Shown: positions 6,041 through 7,367 of the stretch, piece by piece
How positions within the stretch are numbered: position 1 is the first letter of the stretch
Layout of the letters: each line of letters starts with the position of its first letter
NCBI GenBank assembly: GCA_045655105.1
Contig: JAZOOQ010000074.1
Location: 1-7,367 of the forward strand
Direction: 5' to 3'
Length of the DNA: 7,367 bases
From: RGIG4140 sp045655105
GTDB lineage: Bacteria; Pseudomonadota; Alphaproteobacteria; CAAHEQ01; UBA3637
Notes under the pieces: model-generated
The model's database searches: none
Seen by the model: the letters and a program-made list of their open reading frames with translations, nothing else
Told to the model about the DNA's origin: nothing
Program-made: the position numbers and the translations under genes

Positions 6041-6069
6041 TTGCCTTTCATATAACTTTATTATATGTT
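6041..6069 (+). promoter_or_regulatory. Possible promoter of the glycosyltransferase gene, with inverted repeat
   Basis: TTGCCT (6041-6046) is followed after 17 bases by TATGTT (6064-6069), each matching consensus at four of six positions. An inverted repeat, CATATAA (6049-6055) and TTATATG (6061-6067) with a 5-base spacer, overlaps the spacer and the -10 and might be an operator. Both are modest signals in AT-rich DNA. Confidence 0.35.
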
Positions 6070-6096
6070 GATTTTGCAAAAAAAGGAAAAAAGGCT

Positions 6097-7263
6097 ATGC
6101 AAAAAAAATTTTCAATAAAAAAAGCAATCTGGTGTTTATCAATACTTTCAATTCTTTCAACACTCTTCATCATCATCTTTCCTAACAGACCAATTGTTTC
6201 TGTTGTGATTCCAACATATAATCGAGCACATTTATTGCCAAGAGCGCTTGATTCCTTGTTAAAACAAACATTACAAGACTTTGAAGTTATTGTGGTTAAT
6301 GATGCATCAACTGATGAAACTGCAAATATATTAAAAGAATATCAAAAAAAATCTAAAAAAATCAAAGTTGTTACACATAAAGAAAATAAAGGCGTTTCAA
6401 TTTCAAGAAATGATGGCAACAAAAAGGCCAAAGGAAAATATATCACCATTCTCGACAGTGATGATTATGCCATGCCAAACTTTTTGGAAAAAACCGTATC
6501 CTTTATGGAAAAACATCCAGAAGTCACCATTGGGGTTCCTGCAAAAGCAGGCTATTATGAAAAAAAAGAATTAGGATTATATGATCAAAATCTTTTTTCT
6601 TGGCATTATCCTGTTCATAATTTTGCCAACTATAATTGTTTAGGAAACGTAGGAAATATCTTTAAAAGAGATTTCGTTGAAAAACATAAAATTAAATATG
6701 ACTCTCAATTTAGCTGTGGTGAAGACTGGGATTTTTGGATTCAAATGGCCTTAAAAGGCGCAACTATTGCTAAGATTGAAACAGGCGAAGCCGTCGTTGC
6801 ATTCCGAGCATATGGTGGCTTATCAACAGGAAATTGCTCCCTTGCTGATAGACACATTAAACAAAAAATAGTTAAAGCATTAAATTATACCAAAGATCTA
6901 GAAGATCACTGCCAGGTCACAAATGCTATGATGAAAAAATTTCCAAATGTTTTTCCTCTTGACAATGATCGCAACAGAGTAATAAGAGAATGTCCAAAAG
7001 AAACTGATACATATATCAAAGTTTATCATAAACAATGGGATAGCTATTTGGTTTTTTCTCAAAATGCCTCCACGGTTCAAAATCAGATAAATGGGGATAT
7101 GGCTAAAGTTTTACTTTTCATTCCTAATGAAAAAATCATCGTTAAATGGGATAAATATGAAGAAGAAACATTCCTCTATTCTCCTAATAAACGCGCCTAT
7201 ATTTTTGAAGATAAAGAAGAAATAAAAGAAGCAAAAGAGAAAGAAAAAGAAGATAAAAAATAA
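6097..7263 (+). CDS. GT2-family glycosyltransferase with N-terminal membrane anchor
   Basis: The product has 388 residues. A basic N-terminus and one hydrophobic segment (about 10-28) act as a signal anchor or an uncleaved signal peptide. The GT-A catalytic domain starts at once: VSVVIPTYNRAHLLPRALDS (34-53), FEVIVVNDASTDET (62-75, Asp69), ENKGVSISRNDG (96-107), the metal- and sugar-nucleotide-binding ILDSDD motif (118-123, Asp120/Asp122) and CGEDWDFWIQMA (207-218), whose Glu209-Asp210 holds the likely catalytic base. The family moves a sugar from a nucleotide-sugar to a glycan or lipid acceptor; donor and acceptor cannot be read from sequence. Residues about 300-371 look like a small beta-rich accessory domain (NGDMAKV, then IVKWDKYEEETF), followed by a Lys/Glu-rich tail (371-388). 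Weak AGG-type ribosome binding sequences precede the ATG. The gene stands alone between a weak and a strong terminator, not in a polysaccharide operon. Confidence 0.92.
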   Translation: MQKKFSIKKAIWCLSILSILSTLFIIIFPNRPIVSVVIPTYNRAHLLPRALDSLLKQTLQDFEVIVVNDASTDETANILKEYQKKSKKIKVVTHKENKGVSISRNDGNKKAKGKYITILDSDDYAMPNFLEKTVSFMEKHPEVTIGVPAKAGYYEKKELGLYDQNLFSWHYPVHNFANYNCLGNVGNIFKRDFVEKHKIKYDSQFSCGEDWDFWIQMALKGATIAKIETGEAVVAFRAYGGLSTGNCSLADRHIKQKIVKALNYTKDLEDHCQVTNAMMKKFPNVFPLDNDRNRVIRECPKETDTYIKVYHKQWDSYLVFSQNASTVQNQINGDMAKVLLFIPNEKIIVKWDKYEEETFLYSPNKRAYIFEDKEEIKEAKEKEKEDKK

Positions 7264-7279
7264 TTAAAAGATTTTAAAC

Positions 7280-7316
7280 AAAAAAAAGATTAAGGAATCC
7301 CCTTAATCTTTTTTTT
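7280..7316 (+). terminator. Symmetrical terminator after the glycosyltransferase
   Basis: Bases 7280-7295 pair with 7301-7316 in a 16-bp stem with a GATTAAGG/CCTTAATC core and a 5-base loop. T runs flank it on both strands, so it can also stop transcription arriving from the right on the minus strand. Confidence 0.92.
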
Positions 7317-7319
7317 AAT

Positions 7320-7367
7320 TTAATCACATCTGCCCTCTACAGCCCTAAAAAAAGAAGAAAAATTAAT
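7320..7367 (-). CDS. Possible 3' end of a convergent gene, cut by the window edge
   Basis: On the minus strand an open frame enters from the right edge and ends at TAA (7322-7320), coding for ...INFSSFFRAVEGRCD. The stop lies 3 bases before the symmetrical terminator, as expected for a gene converging on the glycosyltransferase. Only 15 codons are visible, and the local base composition (GGGC, GAGGGC) is richer in G+C than the flanks. No family can be named, and an open stretch this short could be chance. Confidence 0.3.
   Translation of the reverse strand: MNFSSFFRAVEGRCD

Noticed and set aside
6101..6123. A8 and A7 tracts at the start of the glycosyltransferase as phase-variation tracts
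   Set aside because: Similar A runs occur throughout this AT-rich window and follow from AAA Lys codons; nothing specific points to slippage control here.

Overview
The window is strongly AT-rich (G+C roughly a third or less by eye) and uses the standard genetic code: TGA is not read through inside the genes and Trp is TGG. Most genes have a clear Shine-Dalgarno sequence, sigma70-like promoters and intrinsic terminators. Typical Sec signal peptides, pairs of cysteines in exported domains, a long ankyrin-repeat protein, secreted MORN_2 repeats and a GT2 glycosyltransferase suggest a Gram-negative, possibly host-associated bacterium, for example an AT-rich alphaproteobacterium. That taxonomic guess is inference. 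I see no rRNA, tRNA, transposase, integrase or CRISPR array.

The left part (33-3201) is a minus-strand cluster of five genes read from right to left: a small exported protein of unknown family (3138-2632); a cytosolic transglutaminase/papain-fold-like protein with an apparent Cys-His-Asp triad (2568-1807); an acidic orphan protein almost touching or overlapping it (about 1796-1338); a secreted four-repeat MORN_2 protein (1274-831); and a membrane protein with one exported domain, weakly resembling DUF1189 (744-79). A strong terminator at 33-70 closes the cluster. At least two of the genes have their own recognisable promoters (3174-3201 and 2601-2629), so this is a cluster with internal promoters rather than one simple operon.

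A 232-bp divergent promoter region (3139-3370) separates this cluster from three plus-strand genes. Each of these is followed by a terminator-like hairpin and is probably its own transcription unit: an 11- to 12-repeat ankyrin protein (3371-4726); a protein with about six membrane segments and a C-terminal excisionase-like helix-turn-helix (4851-5960); and a GT2 glycosyltransferase with an N-terminal membrane anchor (6097-7263). The last 48 bases hold what may be the end of a convergent minus-strand gene, facing a symmetrical terminator.

The most interesting points are the transglutaminase-like gene coupled to an acidic orphan partner (a possible enzyme/inhibitor or effector/immunity pair), the membrane-tethered DNA-binding protein whose promoter contains a perfect 16-bp palindrome, and the glycosyltransferase whose anchor predicts a catalytic domain outside the cytoplasm. 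No single known pathway links all the genes. A role at the cell surface or in interaction with a host or neighbour is a reasonable inference, not something the sequence proves.
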